Positions 14,336 through 24,150 of a DNA stretch of 64,000 nucleotides are shown one piece after another. Where the stretch lies: positions 4,206,760-4,270,759 of the forward strand of contig NZ_CP006569.1 in NCBI RefSeq assembly GCF_000517425.1, in the 5' to 3' direction. The DNA comes from Sodalis praecaptivus (GTDB lineage: Bacteria; Pseudomonadota; Gammaproteobacteria; Enterobacterales; Enterobacteriaceae). The notes below the pieces were generated by a model. That model saw only the letters and a program-made list of their open reading frames with translations, was not told the DNA's origin and did not search any database. A program made the translations under genes and the position numbers. Within the stretch, counting starts at the first letter, position 1. Every line of letters begins with the position of its first letter.

Positions 14336-15145
14336 TTAACTCCCTGCGCCCAATAGCTGGGTCTGATAATCTTCGGCGGGAACGTTAAAGGGCACTGGCC
14401 CGTCGGCGATGCCGTCGAGAAATTGTCTCACCCGGGGATCCTGGTTGTCACGCAGACTGGCCGGGGTGCCTTCCGCCACGACGTGCTGCTCGGCGACGAT
14501 ATAGGCGTAATCGGCGATGCTCAACACCTCCGGCACGTCGTGGGACACGACGATGCAGGTGACGCCGAGCGCGTGATTCAGCTCGTCGATAAGCTTGACC
14601 AGCACCCCCATGGTAATCGGATCCTGTCCTACGAACGGTTCATCGAACATAATCAGCTCAGGATCCAATGCAATAGCGCGCGCCAGCGCCGCACGGCGCG
14701 CCATACCGCCGGAAAGTTCGGCAGGCATCAACGCGGCCGCCCCCCGCAAACCCACCGCCTCAAGCTTCATCAGCACCGTGCTGCGCAGCACCGGCTCCGG
14801 CAAACGGGTATGGCGCCGCAGCGGAAACGCCACATTCTCAAAAACGTTGATATCGGTAAACAGCGCACCGGATTGAAACAGCATGCTGATTTTTTTACGT
14901 ACCTCATAGAGGCGCCGGCGCGACAGCGTGGGAATATTATCGCCATCCACCCAAATTTCACCGCTGTCCGGCGGCAGCTGCCCGCCGATGAGGCGCAGCA
15001 GGGTGGTTTTACCGATGCCCGACGGCCCCATGATCGCGGTGACTTTGCCGCGCGGAAACTGCATGCTGATATCATCGAAAATAACGCGATCGCCCCGACG
15101 AAAGCTTAATCCGCGAATCTCGACCAGGTTATCGCTCTGGTTCAT
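14336..15145 (-). CDS. mlaF: Phospholipid ABC transporter ATPase MlaF
   Basis: This 269-residue ATPase has Walker A GPSGIGKT at residues 40-47, the signature ELSGGMARR and Walker [13 protein letters not shown]. It powers lipid movement through MlaE. It is the first gene of mlaFEDCB. The 248-nt divergent region towards yrbG should hold promoters for both sides. Confidence 0.96.
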   Translation of the reverse strand: MNQSDNLVEIRGLSFRRGDRVIFDDISMQFPRGKVTAIMGPSGIGKTTLLRLIGGQLPPDSGEIWVDGDNIPTLSRRRLYEVRKKISMLFQSGALFTDINVFENVAFPLRRHTRLPEPVLRSTVLMKLEAVGLRGAAALMPAELSGGMARRAALARAIALDPELIMFDEPFVGQDPITMGVLVKLIDELNHALGVTCIVVSHDVPEVLSIADYAYIVAEQHVVAEGTPASLRDNQDPRVRQFLDGIADGPVPFNVPAEDYQTQLLGAGS

Positions 15146-15393
15146 AGTTTACTGCCCTTTTCTTCCCGCACCCACGGTCTGCAGTGATGATAGTAAAGCA
15201 AGCTGACCATTTCATCGAACTTTTCTCGCCCCATCAGGCCCATCAATGCGGATAACTTTATCGCCGCGTTTTACTTTTATCCGTCAGGCGGTCAAAATTA
15301 ATGCCAGTTTGCGTTTATTGTCCGCCTTTCGTCTCCCTTTTAAGGCTATGATGCGCCAACGGAACAGGTTTTTGCTCAAGCCAAGGATTTATC

Positions 15394-16350
15394 ATGCTTT
15401 TTGCCACGTCATTATTAATTATTGGCCTCATTCTATTGGTTTATGGCGCGGACAGATTGGTCTATAGTGCGGCCGTATTGAGCCGCTCGCTCGGCGTTGC
15501 GCCCTGGCTTATCGGCTGTACCATCGTCGCTTTCGGCACTTCGCTGCCCGAATTACTGGTGTCGGTGACCGCCGCGCTGAATAATCAAATCGATATGGCG
15601 GTGGGCAATATCCTGGGCTCCAACATTATCAATATCATGCTGATTGTCGGCGGCGCGGCGCTTATCCGGCCGGTGACCTTCCGCTCCGACATCGTGCGGC
15701 GCGAGCTGCCGCTACTGCTGTTGATTACGCTATTGTGCGGCCTGCTGCTGGCGGACCACAGCCTGGGCAGGCTTGATGGCGTCTTGCTGTTGGCGGCGGC
15801 GGCGGGTTACCTGCTGATTATCGTCACCATCTCCCGGCTTGCGCTGCGCGAAGGCAGCGACACGCTAACCCGTGAACAGCTGGCGGAGCTGCCGCAGGAT
15901 AGCAATAATACCGTGGCGGTCCTGTGGCTGGTGCTGGCGTTTATTATTATGCCCATTTCGGCGCGCATGGTGATTGATAACGCCAGCGTCCTGGCGCGTT
16001 ATTTTGGCTTGAGCGATTTGCTAGTCGGCCTGACGGTACTGGCGATCGGGACCAGCCTGCCGGAGCTGGCGACGCTTGTGGCCGGGGCACTCAAGGGAGA
16101 AAATGATATTGCCTTGGGGAATGTTATTGGCTCCAATATCTTCAATAGTGTTATTGTGCTGGGCGTTCCCGCGCTGCTCTCTCCCGGCCCGTTCAATCCC
16201 GACGCCTTTGCCCGCGATTATTGGGTCATGCTGGCGGCGAGCATTATCCTCGCCGCCCTATGCCTGCGCAAACGGCGCCGGATTAATCGCCTGTCGGGGG
16301 CTTTGCTGGTTTGCGGGTTCATCGCCTATCTCGCGGTGCTGTTGATCTAG
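15394..16350 (+). CDS. yrbG: Sodium/calcium exchanger family protein YrbG
   Basis: This 318-residue inner-membrane antiporter of the CaCA family has about ten helices in two inverted halves. The alpha repeats read GTSLPELLVSV with GNILGSNIINI in the first half, and GTSLPELATLV with GNVIGSNIFNS in the second. The acidic residues in those motifs bind the cation. It is the first gene of the yrbG-kdsD-kdsC-lptCAB order. Confidence 0.95.
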   Translation: MLFATSLLIIGLILLVYGADRLVYSAAVLSRSLGVAPWLIGCTIVAFGTSLPELLVSVTAALNNQIDMAVGNILGSNIINIMLIVGGAALIRPVTFRSDIVRRELPLLLLITLLCGLLLADHSLGRLDGVLLLAAAAGYLLIIVTISRLALREGSDTLTREQLAELPQDSNNTVAVLWLVLAFIIMPISARMVIDNASVLARYFGLSDLLVGLTVLAIGTSLPELATLVAGALKGENDIALGNVIGSNIFNSVIVLGVPALLSPGPFNPDAFARDYWVMLAASIILAALCLRKRRRINRLSGALLVCGFIAYLAVLLI

Positions 16351-16383
16351 TTTCCCGCACCGCGAATAATCAGGATACGTTTT

Positions 16384-17370
16384 ATGTCGCAGAATACATT
16401 AGCGCCGGCCTTTGATTTTATCGCCGCCGGAAAGCAAGTTCTCGCAATTGAGCGCGAGGGTCTGGCGCAGTTGGATCAATATATCAACGACGATTTTCGC
16501 CGCGCCTGTGAAGCGCTGTTCCGCTGCACCGGCAAAGTGGTGGTAATGGGCATGGGCAAATCCGGCCATATCGGCCGCAAACTGGCCGCCACTTTCGCCA
16601 GTACCGGTACTCCGGCGTTTTTCGTCCATCCCGGCGAGGCCAGCCATGGCGATCTGGGCATGGTTTCGCCGCAGGATATCGTCATCGCGCTGTCCAATTC
16701 CGGCGAATCCCACGAGGTACTGGCGCTGATTCCGGTGCTCAAGCGCCTGCATATCCCGCTCATCTGCATGACCGGCAAGCCGGACAGCACCATGGGGAAA
16801 GCGGCGGAAATCCATCTTTGCGTGCATGTGCCGGAAGAGGCCTGCCCGCTCGGCCTGGCGCCCACCGCCAGCACCACCGCCGCGCTGGTGATGGGCGACG
16901 CGCTGGCGGTGGCCCTGCTGCGGGCGCGAGGCTTCACCGCCGAAGATTTCGCCCTGTCCCATCCCGGCGGCGCATTAGGACGCAAACTGCTGCTGCGCGT
17001 GAGCGATATCATGCACAGCGGTGACGATATTCCGCAGACCGCCCGCACGGCCTCATTGCGCGATGCGCTCTTGGAAATCACCCGTAAAAATTTGGGCATG
17101 ACGGTGATTTGCGATGCGCAAAATGTCATTGCCGGTATTTTTACCGACGGCGATCTGCGGCGGGTGTTTGATATGGGCATCGACCTTAACCGGGCGCGCA
17201 TCGCCGATGTCATGACCCCCGGCGGCGTGCGCGTCGCCCCCGACATGCTGGCGGTGGAGGCGCTCAACCTGATGCAGGCGCGCCACATTACCTCGCTGCT
17301 GGTAGCGCAGGACGACCACCTGATAGGCGTGGTGCACATGCATGATATGCTACGCGCCGGCGTGATATAA
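16384..17370 (+). CDS. kdsD: D-arabinose 5-phosphate isomerase
   Basis: This 328-residue enzyme converts ribulose 5-phosphate to arabinose 5-phosphate, the first step towards Kdo for LPS. It has an N-terminal SIS domain (about 40-180, with MGMGKSGHIGRKLAATFAST and the conserved SHPGGALGRKLL). Two CBS domains follow (about 210-328). An AGGATACG site precedes the start. It is co-linear with kdsC, with a 14-nt gap. Confidence 0.97.
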   Translation: MSQNTLAPAFDFIAAGKQVLAIEREGLAQLDQYINDDFRRACEALFRCTGKVVVMGMGKSGHIGRKLAATFASTGTPAFFVHPGEASHGDLGMVSPQDIVIALSNSGESHEVLALIPVLKRLHIPLICMTGKPDSTMGKAAEIHLCVHVPEEACPLGLAPTASTTAALVMGDALAVALLRARGFTAEDFALSHPGGALGRKLLLRVSDIMHSGDDIPQTARTASLRDALLEITRKNLGMTVICDAQNVIAGIFTDGDLRRVFDMGIDLNRARIADVMTPGGVRVAPDMLAVEALNLMQARHITSLLVAQDDHLIGVVHMHDMLRAGVI

Positions 17371-17384
17371 CAAGGAACACCTTC

Positions 17385-17948
17385 ATGCAACAGACCCCCA
17401 CCGTCGAGACGTGTTATGGACCGGTCGCGCAGCAGGTGCTGCAACGGGCCCGCCATATTCGTCTACTGATTTGCGATGTGGATGGCGTGATGTCCGACGG
17501 CCTGATTTATATGGGCAATCACGGTGAAGAACTCAAAGCCTTCAATGTCCGCGACGGCTACGGCATTCGCTGCCTGCTGACATCGGGCATTGAGGTCGCT
17601 ATTATTACCGGCCGCTCCGCCAGGCTGCTGGAGGACCGCTGCGCCACGCTCGGCATTACGCACCTTTACCAGGGGCAGTCGGATAAGACTTTGGCCTTTA
17701 AAGCGCTTCTGAGTAAACTGACATTAACGGCACAACAGGTCGCCTACGTGGGCGACGACCTGATTGATGCTCCGGTCATGGACCAGGTTGGCCTGAGCGT
17801 GGCGGTGGCGGATGCGCACCCGCTATTGCGGCCCAGGGCCGATTACGTTACCCGCATCGCCGGCGGTCGCGGCGCCGTGCGGGAAGTCTGCGACCTGCTG
17901 CTGCTGGCGCAGGGAAAGCTGGAGGATGCCAAAGGGCAGTCGGTATGA
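17385..17948 (+). CDS. kdsC: Kdo-8-phosphate phosphatase
   Basis: This 187-residue HAD-family phosphatase of the cap-less tetrameric type removes phosphate from Kdo-8-P. The catalytic aspartates are D31 and D33 (ICDVDGVMSDG). The other HAD motifs, IITGRSA and YVGDDLIDAPV, follow. The stop overlaps the lptC start by 4 nt (ATGA). Confidence 0.97.
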   Translation: MQQTPTVETCYGPVAQQVLQRARHIRLLICDVDGVMSDGLIYMGNHGEELKAFNVRDGYGIRCLLTSGIEVAIITGRSARLLEDRCATLGITHLYQGQSDKTLAFKALLSKLTLTAQQVAYVGDDLIDAPVMDQVGLSVAVADAHPLLRPRADYVTRIAGGRGAVREVCDLLLLAQGKLEDAKGQSV

Positions 17949-18523
17949 GTAAGAATTTGCGTTGGACCACGGCGCTGCTGGGATTATTGGTACTGGTGCT
18001 TATCGGCTGGAATCTGGCGGATACCGACTCGGCGCCCGCCCAGGCGCCGGTCAATACCGGCGAGCCAACCTATCAGAGCGAATATACCACCACGGTGGTG
18101 TATAACCCGGCGGGGGGGCTTAACTATAAGCTGGTGGCCGATCACGTGAATCACTACGCCGAGCAACAGATAACCTGGTTTACTCGGCCGGTCGCCACCA
18201 CGTTCGATGAGGACAAAGTGCCGACCTGGACGGTAAAGGCCGATAAGGCCAAGCTGACCCAAGACAGGATGCTTTATCTGTATGGCCATGTTCAGGTGGA
18301 TAGCCTGACCGACGCCTCGCAGCTTAAACGCATTACAACAGATAACGCGGTGGTTAACCTGGTCACGCAGGACGTCTCCTCGGATGATGAGGTAACCTTA
18401 TATGGTACCGGCTTTAACTCCACCGGCATGAAGATGCGCGGCAATCTGCGCAACAAGACCGCCGAGTTGATTGAAAAGGTTAAGACCTCTTATGAAATCC
18501 AGAATTCACAACGTACGCCCTAG
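17945..18523 (+). CDS. lptC: LPS export protein LptC
   Basis: This 192-residue bitopic inner-membrane protein receives LPS from the LptB2FG extractor and passes it to LptA. The N-terminal transmembrane helix is at residues 7-24, followed by a periplasmic beta-jellyroll. It overlaps kdsC by 4 nt and lptA by 32 nt. Confidence 0.96.
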   Translation: MSKNLRWTTALLGLLVLVLIGWNLADTDSAPAQAPVNTGEPTYQSEYTTTVVYNPAGGLNYKLVADHVNHYAEQQITWFTRPVATTFDEDKVPTWTVKADKAKLTQDRMLYLYGHVQVDSLTDASQLKRITTDNAVVNLVTQDVSSDDEVTLYGTGFNSTGMKMRGNLRNKTAELIEKVKTSYEIQNSQRTP

Positions 18524-19043
18524 CCTGCTTCTGGCCGGCGGCTTAATGCTGGCCAGCGCGCAGGCGCTGGCGCTCACCAGCGACAACCAGCAGCCGATTC
18601 ATATCGACTCCGCGCAGCAGGCGGTGGATATGGCGACCAACACCGTGACCCTAACCGGTGAGGTGGTGGTCAAGCGTGGCTCCATCGATATTCGCGCCGA
18701 TAAGGTGGTCATCACCCGTCCCGACGGTAAGGACGGTAACGAAGTGGTGGAAGGCTTCGGTAATCCGGTGACCTTCTATCAGTTGCAGGACGACGGCAAG
18801 CCGGTGCGCGGTCATTCGCAGAAAGTGCGCTATGAGACCGCTAATGATCTGGTGATCCTGACCGGCAATGCCTATCTGGAGCAGTTGGACAGCAACGTCA
18901 AGGGCGATCGTATTACCTATCTGGTCAAGAAACAGCAGATGGAGGCGTTCAGCGACAAAGGCAAACGGGTCACCACCGTACTGGTGCCGGCGCAGTTGCA
19001 GGATAAAAGCGGCGCTAAAGCGCCGGCGAAATCGGCCAAATAA
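18492..19043 (+). CDS. lptA: Periplasmic LPS bridge protein LptA
   Basis: This 183-residue periplasmic protein oligomerises into the LPS bridge. A signal peptide spans about residues 1-28 (cleavage after AQALA), then a single OstA/LptA jellyroll. The frame is open for seven more codons upstream. MKSRIHNVRPSLLLAGG is the conserved start and reproduces the lptC overlap I recall for enterics. Confidence 0.96.
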   Translation: MKSRIHNVRPSLLLAGGLMLASAQALALTSDNQQPIHIDSAQQAVDMATNTVTLTGEVVVKRGSIDIRADKVVITRPDGKDGNEVVEGFGNPVTFYQLQDDGKPVRGHSQKVRYETANDLVILTGNAYLEQLDSNVKGDRITYLVKKQQMEAFSDKGKRVTTVLVPAQLQDKSGAKAPAKSAK

Positions 19044-19058
19044 ACGGGTATAGGATGT

Positions 19059-19784
19059 ATGGCAACATTAATCGCAGAAAATTTGGCTAAAGCCTATAAA
19101 GGGCGCCGCGTGGTGGAAGACGTCAGCCTTAAGGTAAGCTCTGGCGAAATTGTGGGATTGCTGGGGCCAAACGGGGCGGGTAAAACTACCACGTTTTATA
19201 TGGTGGTGGGCATTATTCCCCGTGACGCCGGCCGCATTGTGATCGACGAAGACGATATCAGCCTTCTGCCGCTGCATACCCGCGCCCGGCGCGGTATCGG
19301 CTATCTGCCGCAGGAAGCCTCGATCTTCCGCCGTCTGAGCGTGTTCGACAATCTGATGGCGGTGCTGCAAATCCGCCAGGATCTGACCAGCGAACAGCGC
19401 AACGACCGCGCGAAAGAGCTGATGGAAGAGTTTCATATCAGTCACCTGCGCGACAACCTCGGCCAGTCGCTATCCGGCGGTGAACGACGCCGGGTGGAGA
19501 TCGCGCGCGCGCTGGCCGCCAATCCTAAATTCATCCTGCTTGACGAACCTTTTGCCGGCGTCGATCCGATTTCGGTCATCGACATCAAAAAAATCATTGA
19601 ACATTTGCGCGACAGCGGCCTTGGCGTGCTGATTACCGACCACAACGTGCGTGAAACCCTCGACGTGTGCGAACGGGCCTATATCGTCAGCCAGGGTAAG
19701 CTTATCGCCCACGGCTCCCCCGCCGACATCCTGCTCGACGAACAGGTCAAGCGGGTTTATCTGGGCGAAGAGTTCCGCCTCTGA
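19059..19784 (+). CDS. lptB: LPS export ABC transporter ATPase LptB
   Basis: This 241-residue ATPase of LptB2FGC has Walker A GPNGAGKT at 36-43, the signature SLSGGERRR and Walker [14 protein letters not shown]. The conserved C-terminus ends [10 protein letters not shown]. It is followed by rpoN after 47 nt. Confidence 0.97.
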   Translation: MATLIAENLAKAYKGRRVVEDVSLKVSSGEIVGLLGPNGAGKTTTFYMVVGIIPRDAGRIVIDEDDISLLPLHTRARRGIGYLPQEASIFRRLSVFDNLMAVLQIRQDLTSEQRNDRAKELMEEFHISHLRDNLGQSLSGGERRRVEIARALAANPKFILLDEPFAGVDPISVIDIKKIIEHLRDSGLGVLITDHNVRETLDVCERAYIVSQGKLIAHGSPADILLDEQVKRVYLGEEFRL

Positions 19785-19831
19785 TAAGGTGACGTTACCG
19801 CCGTGGTTCGTGAGGATAGTTGACGCATTAT

Positions 19832-21265
19832 ATGAAGCAAGGTTTACAACTCAGGCTGAGTCAGCAGCTAGCCATGACCCCGCAGTTGCAACAGGCCATC
19901 CGTCTGTTGCAATTGTCCACGCTTGAACTCCAGCAGGAAATTCAGACGGCGCTGGAAAGTAACCCCTTGCTTGAGCAGGCCGATTTGCATGACGAGGTGG
20001 AGGCGCACGATGCGCCCGACAGTGAATCGCTGGACACCCGCGAGGCGATGGAACAAAAGGACATGCCGGAAGAGCTGCCGCTGGACGCCACCTGGGACGA
20101 AATGTACTCCGCCGGCACGCCATCCGGCACCGGTACCGATTATCGCGACGAAGAATTACCCGTCTATCAGGGCGAAACCACCCAGACCCTACAGGATTAC
20201 CTGATGTGGCAGGTGGAGCTCACCCCTTTCTCCGATACCGATAAAGCCATCGCCACCTCGATAGTCGACGCCGTGGACGACACCGGTTATTTGACGGTGC
20301 CGCTGGACGATATTCTCGACAGCATCGGTGACGAAAACGTGACCCTCGACGAAGTAGAAGCAGTGCTAAAACGCATTCAGCGCTTTGATCCGGTCGGCGT
20401 GGCGGCGCGGGATTTGCGTGATTGCCTGCTGATTCAGCTCTCGCAGTTTCCGGTCGATTTGCCCTATCTCAACGAAGCGCGGCTCATCGTCAGCGATTAT
20501 CTTAATCTGCTGGGCAGCCATGATTTCCGCACTCTGCTGCGTTCGACTAAGCTGAAAGAAGAGGTGCTGAAACCCGCGATGGGGCTGATACAGTCGCTGG
20601 ATCCGCGTCCAGGGCAGTCCATCAATACCGGCGAGTCGCACTATGTCATTCCTGACGTGCTGGTGCGCAAACTGCAAAACCGCTGGGTCGTGGAACTGAA
20701 TACCGACAGTATCCCGGCCCTGCGCATCAATCAGCAGTACGCGGCGTTGGGTAGCAGCACCCGCAATGATTCGGACGGTCAGTTCATCCGCAGCCATTTG
20801 CAGGAGGCGCGCTGGCTGATTAAAAGCCTGGAAAGCCGCAATGAAACGCTGCTGAAGGTGACGCGCTGTATTGTCGAACGGCAGAGAGCGTTTTTTGAAC
20901 AAGGGGAAGAGTTTATGCGGCCGATGGTGCTGGCGGACATTGCCCAGGCGGTAGATATGCACGAGTCCACGATCTCGCGCGTCACCACCCAAAAATATCT
21001 GCACAGCCCGCGCGGCATCTTTGAATTGAAATATTTTTTCTCAAGCCACGTCAATACCGAAGGGGGAGGCGAAGCGTCCTCAACGGCTATTCGTGCGCTG
21101 GTGAAAAAACTCATCGCCGCGGAAAACCCGGCGAAGCCGCTTAGCGACAGTAAGCTCACCGACCTGCTTTCCGAGCAGGGTATCATGGTGGCGCGGCGTA
21201 CCGTAGCAAAGTACCGAGAGTCTTTATCCATCCCGCCGTCGAACCAGCGAAAACAATTGGTTTGA
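19832..21265 (+). CDS. rpoN: RNA polymerase sigma-54 factor
   Basis: This 477-residue sigma factor recognises -24/-12 promoters and needs AAA+ activators. The glutamine- and leucine-rich activator-interacting region covers residues 1-50 ([18 protein letters not shown]). An acidic stretch covers about 55-110. The C-terminal RpoN box [10 protein letters not shown] contacts the -24 element. I used the conserved [10 protein letters not shown] start. A TTG four codons upstream, 4 nt after GAGGA, is an alternative. Confidence 0.97.
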   Translation: MKQGLQLRLSQQLAMTPQLQQAIRLLQLSTLELQQEIQTALESNPLLEQADLHDEVEAHDAPDSESLDTREAMEQKDMPEELPLDATWDEMYSAGTPSGTGTDYRDEELPVYQGETTQTLQDYLMWQVELTPFSDTDKAIATSIVDAVDDTGYLTVPLDDILDSIGDENVTLDEVEAVLKRIQRFDPVGVAARDLRDCLLIQLSQFPVDLPYLNEARLIVSDYLNLLGSHDFRTLLRSTKLKEEVLKPAMGLIQSLDPRPGQSINTGESHYVIPDVLVRKLQNRWVVELNTDSIPALRINQQYAALGSSTRNDSDGQFIRSHLQEARWLIKSLESRNETLLKVTRCIVERQRAFFEQGEEFMRPMVLADIAQAVDMHESTISRVTTQKYLHSPRGIFELKYFFSSHVNTEGGGEASSTAIRALVKKLIAAENPAKPLSDSKLTDLLSEQGIMVARRTVAKYRESLSIPPSNQRKQLV

Positions 21266-21288
21266 CCTCTACAGAGAAGGAAGACACT

Positions 21289-21576
21289 ATGCAGCTGAAC
21301 ATTACCGGACAGCATGTTGACATCACCGACGCCTTACGAGAATTTGTTACCACCAAATTCTCAAAGCTGGAACAGTTCTTCGATCGCATCAATCAGGTTT
21401 ATATTGTCCTGAAGGTGGAGAAAGTTCAGAAGATTGCCGAAGCGACGGTGCATCTCAACGGTGGTGAGCTGCACGCGACTGCGGAAGCGGATGATATGTA
21501 CGCCGCCATCGATCTATTGATCGATAAACTCACGCGGCAGTTGAACAAGCATAAAGAGAAGCTGAAACAATATTAA
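21289..21576 (+). CDS. hpf: Ribosome hibernation promoting factor
   Basis: This 95-residue short-form HPF sits in the decoding centre of inactive ribosomes and promotes 100S dimers together with RMF. The start MQLNITGQHVDIT is preceded by GGAAG. The frame is open nine codons further upstream but is not conserved there. It is typical in length and ends KHKEKLKQY. Confidence 0.96.
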   Translation: MQLNITGQHVDITDALREFVTTKFSKLEQFFDRINQVYIVLKVEKVQKIAEATVHLNGGELHATAEADDMYAAIDLLIDKLTRQLNKHKEKLKQY

Positions 21577-21610
21577 TTTAACCGTAGCCGACAACGCTAC
21601 CTAAACCTCA

Positions 21611-21645
21611 CATCGGCTCGTTATCCCTACGGTAACGGGCCGATG
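21611..21645 (+). other. Strong RNA hairpin between hpf and ptsN
   Basis: A 13-bp stem (CATCGGCTCGTTA at 21611-21623 with TAACGGGCCGATG at 21633-21645, one wobble pair) encloses a 9-nt loop. It lies 35 nt after the hpf stop. There is no T-run, so it may be an attenuator, mRNA stabiliser or processing site, not a classical terminator. Confidence 0.7.
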
Positions 21646-21681
21646 AGTCTTAAAGGTTAACCAGCGCCTAAGTGACCCGAA

Positions 21682-22161
21682 ATGACTAACGATACAGCAA
21701 TGCAAATTGATTCAGTGTTAAACATTGAATGTACCCGCAGCGACGTCCACTGCCAGAGCAAGAAAAGAGCGCTGGAAATCATCAGCGAACTGGCGGCGAA
21801 GCAGCTCAACCTGGCGCCGCAAGTGGTGTTTGACGCCGTATTGACGCGTGAACGCATGGGCAGCACCGGTATCGGTAATGGCATCGCCATTCCGCACGGG
21901 AAGCTGGAAGAGGACACGCTGCGCGCGGTCGGGGTTTTTATCCGGCTTGAACAGCCTATCGCCTTTGACGCCATCGATAATCAGCCCGTGGACCTGCTGT
22001 TCGCGCTGCTGGTGCCGGCGGAGCAGTGCAAGGTCCATTTGCACACCCTGTCGCTGGTCGCCAAGCGGCTGGCGGACAAAACCGTTTGTCGCCGCTTGCG
22101 CGCCGCGCAAAGCGACGAGGAGCTGTATCAGATTATGACCGAGACGGATGACGGCGACTGA
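21682..22161 (+). CDS. ptsN: Nitrogen-regulatory PTS enzyme IIA (EIIA-Ntr)
   Basis: This 159-residue EIIA domain is phosphorylated on a histidine (H72, in GNGIAIPHGKLEED) by the PtsP-Npr chain. It regulates potassium uptake and other targets and does not transport sugar. It lies between hpf and rapZ as in other enterics. Confidence 0.96.
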   Translation: MTNDTAMQIDSVLNIECTRSDVHCQSKKRALEIISELAAKQLNLAPQVVFDAVLTRERMGSTGIGNGIAIPHGKLEEDTLRAVGVFIRLEQPIAFDAIDNQPVDLLFALLVPAEQCKVHLHTLSLVAKRLADKTVCRRLRAAQSDEELYQIMTETDDGD

Positions 22162-22254
22162 TGTCGCGGCGCCGTCCCGACCGCGGGATGGAATGGGCGA
22201 GGCATGGCCGCATCGCCAGGGGATGAGATAAGTAAGGCAGAGGGGTGTAGCGTC

Positions 22255-23109
22255 ATGGTGCTGATGATAGTCAGCGGTCGTTCCGGCTCAGGTAAATCCG
22301 TTGCGCTGCGCGCGCTGGAGGACATGGGTTTTTATTGCGTCGATAATCTGCCGGTGGTGCTGCTGCCGCAGCTTGCCAGTACGCTGGCGGCGAGCAATAT
22401 CTCCGCCGCGGTGAGTATCGATGTGCGCAATATGCCCGAATCGCCGGAAATTTTTGAGCAGGCCATGGATAACCTGCCGCAGGGCTTTTCCCCGCAGCTC
22501 CTGTTTCTGGACGCCGATCGTAACACGCTCATCCGCCGCTATAGCGACACCCGCCGGCTGCACCCGCTCTCCGCCCGGAACCTGTCGCTGGAAAGCGCCA
22601 TCGATGAAGAGGATTCGCTGCTTGAGCCGCTGCGCTCGCGCGCCGATTTAGTGATCGACACCTCCGAAATGTCGGTGCATGAGCTGGCCGAAATGCTGCG
22701 CACCCGCCTGTTGGGCAAGCGCGAGCGGGAACTGACCATGGTGTTTGAATCCTTCGGCTACAAGCACGGCATCCCCATCGACGCCGACTATGTATTCGAC
22801 GTACGCTTTTTGCCCAATCCCCACTGGGATCCCAAGCTCAGGCCGATGACCGGCCTGGATCGCCCCGTCGCGGCGTTTTTAGATCGCCATACCGAAGTAC
22901 ATAATTTCATCTATCAGACCCGCAGCTATCTGGAGCTGTGGCTGCCGATGCTCGAAACCAACAACCGCAGTTATCTCACGGTGGCGATAGGCTGTACCGG
23001 CGGCAAGCACCGTTCGGTCTATATCGCTGAACAGCTGGCGGACTATTTCCGTTCTCGCGGCAAGAATGTCCAGTCCCGCCACCGCACTCTGGAAAAGCGC
23101 AAATCATGA
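22255..23109 (+). CDS. rapZ: RNase adapter protein RapZ
   Basis: This 284-residue protein binds the small RNA GlmZ and guides RNase E to it, which controls GlmS levels. The P-loop GRSGSGKS is at residues 8-15. The C-terminal RNA-binding region carries [18 protein letters not shown] and a basic tail. The frame is open upstream to 22204, but [15 protein letters not shown] is the conserved start. The last codons overlap npr by 4 nt. Confidence 0.97.
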   Translation: MVLMIVSGRSGSGKSVALRALEDMGFYCVDNLPVVLLPQLASTLAASNISAAVSIDVRNMPESPEIFEQAMDNLPQGFSPQLLFLDADRNTLIRRYSDTRRLHPLSARNLSLESAIDEEDSLLEPLRSRADLVIDTSEMSVHELAEMLRTRLLGKRERELTMVFESFGYKHGIPIDADYVFDVRFLPNPHWDPKLRPMTGLDRPVAAFLDRHTEVHNFIYQTRSYLELWLPMLETNNRSYLTVAIGCTGGKHRSVYIAEQLADYFRSRGKNVQSRHRTLEKRKS

Positions 23110-23378
23110 CGGTCAAACAAACGGTAGAGATAAAAAACCGCCTGGGGATGCACGCCCGGCCGGCAATGAAGCTGTTTGAATTGGTACAGAGTTTTGATGC
23201 CGAAGTGCTGTTGCGCAACGACAGCGGCACCGAAGCGGAAGCCAGCAGCGTTATCGGTTTGCTGATGCTCGATTCCGCCAAAGGGCGGATGATCGAAGTC
23301 GAGGCCACCGGGCCTGACGAGGTACAGGCGCTGGCGGCGGTGATCGAGCTGTTTAACGCCGGGTTTGACGAGGATTGA
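23106..23378 (+). CDS. npr: Phosphocarrier protein NPr
   Basis: This 90-residue HPr-like protein passes phosphate from PtsP to PtsN. The active histidine is H16 ([13 protein letters not shown]). Start and rapZ stop overlap as ATGA. It is the last gene of the conserved rpoN-npr block. Confidence 0.96.
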   Translation: MTVKQTVEIKNRLGMHARPAMKLFELVQSFDAEVLLRNDSGTEAEASSVIGLLMLDSAKGRMIEVEATGPDEVQALAAVIELFNAGFDED

Positions 23379-23664
23379 CCCCGACCCCGTCCGCCACCCT
23401 TTCCCTGCCCCCTCTGCGGTCCAAGCCTGTCACGGGCGACGCTCTCGCCGCGTGTAGCTTCCCCGTCTTGCATCGGCATTCAACGCCGACAAACCTTTGC
23501 CCGCTTAGAACGTAGCCGGCGGTCGACGCCGCCGGGTGGTGGCGATGGGTATCCGGTCGGGCTATCCGCACCCGGGTGCAGGCAAATGCGATCTTCCGAG
23601 CTTCGGCCGCCCCAGCACCGAAGTGCGGCCATTACGATGGGGGAATGGATTCAAGTTAAGCGTA

Positions 23665-23891
23665 AAGTCCAGGTCCAAATCCAGGTCCAAGCCCAGGTCC
23701 AGGTCCACGTCCACGTCCACGTCCACGTCCACGTCCACGTCCACGTCCAAGTCCAAGTCCAAGTCCAAGTCCAAGTCCAAGTCCAAGTCCAAGTCCAAGT
23801 CCAAGTCCAAGTCCAAGTCCAAGTCCAAGTCCAAGTCCAAGTCCAAGTCCAAGTCCAAGTCCAAGTCCAAGTCCAAGTCCAAGTCCAAGTC
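23665..23891. repeat. Perfect hexanucleotide tandem array (AAGTCC)
   Basis: There are 37 units of 6 nt plus 5 nt of another. Seven variable leading units (such as AGGTCC, AAATCC and AAGCCC) are followed by seven copies of ACGTCC and then 23 perfect copies of AAGTCC (23749-23886). Because the unit is 6 nt, every frame is open and encodes a dipeptide repeat (SK, VQ or, on the minus strand, DL). I see no ribosome-binding site or conserved flanks, so I treat it as a non-coding microsatellite. Confidence 0.95.
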
Positions 23892-23895
23892 TTAT

Positions 23896-23911
23896 ATTTA
23901 GTTTAAGTTTA
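23896..23911 (+). promoter_or_regulatory. Possible PhoP box upstream of the PagC/Ail-like gene
   Basis: ATTTA (23896-23900) and GTTTA (23907-23911) form a direct repeat with an 11-nt period, like the (T/G)GTTTA-N5-(T/G)GTTTA PhoP consensus with one mismatch. It begins 5 nt after the hexanucleotide array and about 240 nt before the gene. PagC-type genes are known PhoP targets in enterics. A chance match in AT-rich DNA is quite possible. Confidence 0.3.
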
Positions 23912-24150
23912 CATTCTAGCTACTGTGTTAATATTTATTTTTAATCGTCATCTTCAATAATCAATCTACTTTGAAAAATAAGTCTCCCTTGAGTAGGGAG
24001 CTGCCTCGTTTTTATTTCTTGGCCACCGGCAGTCAGGGTTGTCATTTAACCGACATTCATATCAAGAACGTAAAATCAATAAGCCACCTACGTCGCGGCC
24101 GTTTGCGCGCGGTCAATTAAAAAGGGAATCATTAATAAAAGGATTTATTT

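Larger units (their letters stand above)
23379..24150. other. 772-nt intergenic region with hexanucleotide array
   Basis: I find no supportable gene here. The first 280 nt are GC-rich and featureless. Then comes the AAGTCC array (separate entry). The last 260 nt are AT-rich and lead into the PagC/Ail-like gene. Open frames across the array only reflect that the unit is two codons long. Confidence 0.6.

Noticed and set aside
23536-23906. Open frames of SK, VQ or DL dipeptide repeats across the hexamer array
   Set aside because: A 6-nt unit leaves all frames open. There is no ribosome-binding site and no conserved flank, so coding is not supported.
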